NCBI GenBank assembly: GCA_964517075.1
Contig: CAZFAT010000064.1
Coordinates: forward strand, 1-8,546
Direction: 5' to 3'
Origin: CAZFAT01 sp964517075
GTDB taxonomy: Bacteria; Acidobacteriota; Vicinamibacteria; Vicinamibacterales; SCN-69-37
Length of the DNA: 8,546 bases
In this document: positions 8,237 to 8,546 of the stretch, in pieces
Numbering within the stretch: position 1 is the first letter of the stretch
Layout: each line of letters starts with the position of its first letter
Translations under genes and position numbers: made by a program
Notes under the pieces: model-generated
Told to the model about the DNA's origin: nothing
The model's database searches: none
What the model saw: only the letters and a program-made list of their open reading frames with translations

Positions 8237-8422
8237 ATGCTGCCAACTCATCGTCCGCCGACACATCCAGGCGAACTGCGGCTGAAGGAGTTCCTCGAAC
8301 CTCTCGGCGTCTCGCGGGCGGAGGCGGTGGAACGGACGCGCATCCCGTTCCAACGGCTCAACGCGATCGTGAGCGGCCGCCGAGGCGTCAGCGCGGACAC
8401 GGCCCCTGCTCAAGGGCCCTGA
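8237..8422 (+). pseudogene. higA: Truncated HigA-type antitoxin
   Basis: A 61-codon frame starting with the HigA/VapI-type N-terminus: THPGELRLKEFLEPLGVSRA (9-28) with the HPGE signature, then a Xre-type helix-turn-helix whose second half is RLNAIVSGRRGVSADTA (40-56). Complete HigA proteins are about 95-105 residues and continue with a long helix; here the match stops at ADTA and the frame ends four residues later (PAQGP, TGA). Neither of the other two frames picks up the missing helix, so a rearrangement near 8400 seems more likely than a simple frameshift. HigA normally neutralises HigB and represses its own promoter. A small residual DNA-binding activity is possible, but with the toxin gene broken this looks like a decaying relic. 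Confidence 0.7.
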
Positions 8423-8546
8423 CCGGGTAATCCGAAGAGCGGAGGGCCGTGGTGATGTGGAAGGGGACGCCGTACGCGCACCTGATGGTCCCCGTCTCGG
8501 CGACCGGAGGACCGGTGGTAAAGTAGGGCCGCGGGTTAGGGACACA

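Overview
This window is GC-rich bacterial chromosome (roughly two thirds G+C by eye) with strong GC bias at third codon positions. The gene mix points to an environmental, Gram-negative-type bacterium: a periplasmic Tat-exported MsrP with its haem partner MsrQ, a WbpA-type nucleotide-sugar dehydrogenase, a bacterial SET-domain protein, an FkbM methyltransferase and a Tes/MJ0619-like radical SAM protein. My best guess is an acidobacterium, perhaps of the Vicinamibacteria kind, but this rests on gene content and style only.

Layout, left to right. (1) 1-314: 3' end of a VTT/DedA-type (YqaA-like) membrane protein on the + strand. (2) 315-692: intergenic, with a short direct repeat, a 12-bp palindrome and a possible decayed reading frame. 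(3) 693-1478: FkbM-family methyltransferase (+). (4) 1479-1602: gap holding a perfect 12-bp-stem hairpin between convergent genes. (5) 1603-3672: large radical SAM protein (-) with the cysteine layout of the tetraether lipid synthase (Tes) group. (6) 3673-3883: gap with a hairpin behind msrQ and a leader for the radical SAM gene. (7) 3884-5490: msrP-msrQ operon (-), a periplasmic methionine sulfoxide repair system. (8) 5491-5612: compact divergent promoter region. (9) 5613-6980: UDP-N-acetylglucosamine-type 6-dehydrogenase (+), whose 3' end overlaps that of the next gene. (10) 6952-8036: two overlapping minus-strand genes, a SET-domain lysine methyltransferase followed by a YqiA-like esterase/hydrolase, apparently read from a promoter that gives a leaderless mRNA. 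(11) 8078-8422: remains of a HigB-HigA toxin-antitoxin pair (+). (12) 8423-8546: non-coding, hairpin-prone DNA.

How the genes fit together: msrP and msrQ form one functional unit (quinone electrons to MsrQ haem to MsrP molybdenum to oxidised periplasmic methionines). The radical SAM gene sits behind a hairpin and ends in another, so it looks monocistronic; if it is a true Tes/Mss homologue it would join lipid tails into membrane-spanning lipids. The other genes look like independent housekeeping or envelope genes. I found no RNA genes, intact mobile elements or CRISPR array. No clearly new multi-gene system is visible; the radical SAM gene and the SET/hydrolase pair are the most worthwhile leads.
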